This document shows, in pieces, positions 7,307 through 8,331 of a DNA stretch of 8,331 bases. The notes under the pieces were generated by a model. The model did not search any database. It saw only the letters and a program-made list of their open reading frames with translations, and was not told the DNA's origin. Position numbers and translations under genes: made by a program. The stretch spans positions 1 to 8,331 of the forward strand of contig JAKSBB010001251.1 of NCBI GenBank assembly GCA_022361315.1, in the 5' to 3' direction. Numbering within the stretch: position 1 is the stretch's first letter; each line of letters begins with the position of its first letter. Source of the DNA: Desulfobacterales bacterium. GTDB taxonomy: Bacteria > Desulfobacterota > Desulfobacteria > Desulfobacterales > Desulfobacteraceae.

Positions 7307-7334
7307 ATATCGGTTAACGGACGTTCAAACTTGA
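7307..7334 (-). promoter_or_regulatory. Sigma-28 (FliA)-like promoter for the repeat-protein gene
   Basis: On the minus strand TCAAGTTT (7327-7334) matches seven of eight bases of the flagellar sigma-28 -35 element TAAAGTTT. After a 12-base spacer ACCGATAT (7307-7314) matches six of eight bases of the -10 element GCCGATAA. The usual spacer is 11, so the fit is good but not perfect. A start near 7300 would leave a leader of about 95 bases containing the hairpin at 7220-7265. No competing sigma-70 pair of similar quality is seen between 7205 and 7439. Confidence 0.42.
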
Positions 7335-7400
7335 TGTGTTTTACTCTTTTTTACAATTCAGGTAGGTATCGACGATGATTCATCCCGTAAATACGAGATA

Positions 7401-7415
7401 TTCGCAATATGCGAA
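7401..7415. repeat. Perfect palindrome TTCGCAATATGCGAA
   Basis: TTCGCA and TGCGAA are perfect reverse complements around a three-base centre (ATA). It lies between the sulfoxide-reductase stop (7440) and the sigma-28-like promoter, about 67 bases upstream of the latter. Size and AT centre resemble a dimeric repressor or activator site; no T-run follows, so it is unlikely to be a terminator. A T7 run on the minus strand at 7418-7424 comes before the palindrome and has no GC-rich stem in front of it. The rest of the 7235-7439 gap holds no gene that I can support. Confidence 0.35.
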
Positions 7416-7439
7416 CCAAAAAAAGAGTGGGCGGGAAGT

Positions 7440-7907
7440 TTAGAGAAAAGGCGTCAGCAGGGACAAAATTTTCTCCAGCGGTGCCACATCCCCTTCGTCA
7501 AACTGGGCCAGTTCTTCGGAATCGATATCCAGCACCGCCACCACCTCGTCCCCTTTTTTCACGGGTAGCACGATCTCACTTTTGGATCTGGCATCACAGG
7601 CGATGTGACCGGGAAAGGCCTCGACATCCGTCACAACAACCGGTTCACGGGTTTCCGCCCCGTGAAGACAGACACCGGAATCCCGAAGTACCTGGCAGGC
7701 CAGAGTGCCCTGGTAGGGTCCCACGTGAAGTTCCCCGCTTTCCGATGTGAAGTAGAAACCGGTCCAGAAATGGTGGGGCATTTTATGATGGAGTACGGCC
7801 ACAATGGTGGCCATGGCAGCGATGAGGCTTGGGGACTTGTCCTGGATCAGGTCTTCCAGCTGGTCATAAATTCGATCGTATCGGGCCAGGCGCCTGGCAT
7901 CAGTCAT
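7440..7907 (-). CDS. msrC: Free methionine-(R)-sulfoxide reductase (GAF-domain fRMsr)
   Basis: This small cytoplasmic enzyme reduces free L-methionine-(R)-sulfoxide to methionine, using cysteine thiols that are regenerated by thioredoxin or a similar reductant. The 155 residues are a single GAF domain of normal family length. The family signatures are visible: WTGFYF (48-53), GPYQG (63-67), the catalytic-loop cysteines C71 and C80, FPGHIACDARSKSEIV (98-113) with C104, and VLDIDS (125-130). All three family cysteines are present. The interval C71-C80 (eight residues between) appears one residue shorter than the C-x9-C I recall for E. coli-type members. The ATG at 7907 follows AAGGAG by nine bases. 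It stands downstream of an NSS/MetS amino-acid transporter pair, which fits a joint role in methionine supply. Confidence 0.92.
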   Translation of the reverse strand: MTDARRLARYDRIYDQLEDLIQDKSPSLIAAMATIVAVLHHKMPHHFWTGFYFTSESGELHVGPYQGTLACQVLRDSGVCLHGAETREPVVVTDVEAFPGHIACDARSKSEIVLPVKKGDEVVAVLDIDSEELAQFDEGDVAPLEKILSLLTPFL

Positions 7908-7943
7908 GGCATTGTACTCCTTGGGTAATGGTTGTTTAGGTAA

Positions 7944-7982
7944 CCTGCCCCGGATAACCGAACAGGGCTTTTCCGGGACAGG
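7944..7982 (-). terminator. Strong intergenic stem-loop between metS-like gene and msrC
   Basis: On the minus strand CCTGTCCCGG (7973-7982) pairs with CCGGGGCAGG (7944-7953): ten base pairs including one G-U, around a 19-base loop. A further five pairs (7989-7993 with 7938-7942) could extend it after an asymmetric internal loop. No T-run follows, so it is not a classical intrinsic terminator. It may be a partial terminator, a pause or processing site, or a 3' stabiliser of the transporter mRNA. Confidence 0.4.
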
Positions 7983-7992
7983 CCAGACTACC

Positions 7993-8094
7993 TTACAACT
8001 TCTGCTTTTTCATGGCAATGGAAATGCAGAATGCCGCCCCGCCCCAGGTCACCCCGAGGCCAAGGGCCATCATAATGATTGCGGATGTTGTCAT
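7993..8094 (-). CDS. metS: MetS-like small subunit of an NSS transporter (33 aa)
   Basis: This 33-residue membrane peptide has one hydrophobic helix (about residues 4-28, with the segment GLGVTWGGAAFCISIAMK) and a basic tail KKQKL, placing the C-terminus in the cytoplasm. Size, the VTWGGA core and the position immediately after an NSS transporter match the MetS-type small subunits first described in the MetPS methionine/alanine carrier of Corynebacterium glutamicum. Its ATG overlaps the transporter stop (ATGA), with GAGAGGAGG seven bases upstream, so translation is probably coupled. The role is inferred as an accessory subunit required for transport. The gene is short and easily missed, but start, ribosome binding site and family resemblance agree. 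Confidence 0.85.
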   Translation of the reverse strand: MTTSAIIMMALGLGVTWGGAAFCISIAMKKQKL

Positions 8095-8331
8095 TGGGCG
8101 CCTCCTCTCTGTTTCAGGCTGTGGGCCTGGAAAATAAAACTCAGAATCACGATACCGATCACCAGAAGCCAGCCGAAGATGGCCAGGGCAGAGGCGGGAT
8201 ACCCGCCGTAGGGGGTGGAAAGGTCACCGATCAGATTTTTGATGCTCATGTACCCCAGCACCAGCGGGGTGATGAACTTGAGGCAGAATACCCAGAGACC
8301 GCCCACGGTAAAGTCCGAAGTTTTATTGATA
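8091..8331 (-). CDS. NSS-family sodium-dependent amino-acid transporter, C-terminal end only
   Basis: The last 79 residues of an inner-membrane sodium:neurotransmitter-symporter-type carrier; the N-terminal part lies outside the window. An NKTSDF stretch leads into the penultimate helix (GLWVFCLKFITPLVLGY), then a short loop with GGYPAS and the final helix (about 22 residues, GWLLVIGIVILSFIF core), and a short cytoplasmic tail ending KQRGGAQ. The K-F/Y-I/V-T-P segment before the last helices is typical of the family. Pairing with a MetS-like peptide suggests the MetP subgroup, so methionine and possibly alanine or other neutral amino acids are the likely substrates; this is inferred from context only. 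Confidence 0.88.
   Translation of the reverse strand, partial: INKTSDFTVGGLWVFCLKFITPLVLGYMSIKNLIGDLSTPYGGYPASALAIFGWLLVIGIVILSFIFQAHSLKQRGGAQ

Noticed and set aside
7416..7442. Intrinsic terminator after msrC based on the T7 run
   Set aside because: No GC-rich hairpin precedes the T-run; the nearby palindrome lies after it.

Overview
The window reads as an ordinary stretch of chromosome from a moderately GC-rich Gram-negative bacterium. The best guess is a sulfate-reducer-like member of the Desulfobacterota (former Deltaproteobacteria). That placement is inferred from the style of the genes (HisKA_3 kinase with two Cache-type sensor modules, AlkK-like acyl-CoA ligase, NSS/MetS transporter pair), not from a marker gene. 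Every supported gene lies on the minus strand, so transcription runs from high to low coordinates. No tRNA, rRNA, CRISPR array, transposase or phage gene is visible.

In transcription order, the window opens with the C-terminal end of an NSS-family sodium-dependent amino-acid transporter (8091-8331). Its stop codon overlaps the start of a 33-residue MetS-like small subunit (7993-8094). After a gap with a strong stem-loop comes a free methionine-(R)-sulfoxide reductase (7440-7907). Together these look like a small methionine module: import of the amino acid and repair of its oxidised free form.

After a 235-base leader, the centre of the window is one 2,967-base gene (4238-7204). It encodes a 988-residue protein that I cannot assign to a known family. 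Most of it is built from degenerate helical repeats with a basic period of 29 residues. I see no cysteine in it, no signal peptide and no membrane segment. Its leader holds a sequence resembling a sigma-28 (FliA) promoter and a hairpin touching the ribosome binding site. This gene is the most novel item in the window.

Directly downstream (72-base gap) is a two-component pair: a membrane histidine kinase with two tandem Cache-like sensor modules, HAMP, PAS, HisKA_3 and HATPase (1943-4165), overlapping by ATGA a NarL/FixJ-type response regulator (1266-1946). A 14-base element (one mismatch) occurs upstream of both the repeat-protein gene and the kinase gene, so the three genes may be co-regulated. 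A weak terminator and a candidate promoter then separate them from an AlkK-like fatty-acyl-CoA ligase that runs off the left edge (1-1136).
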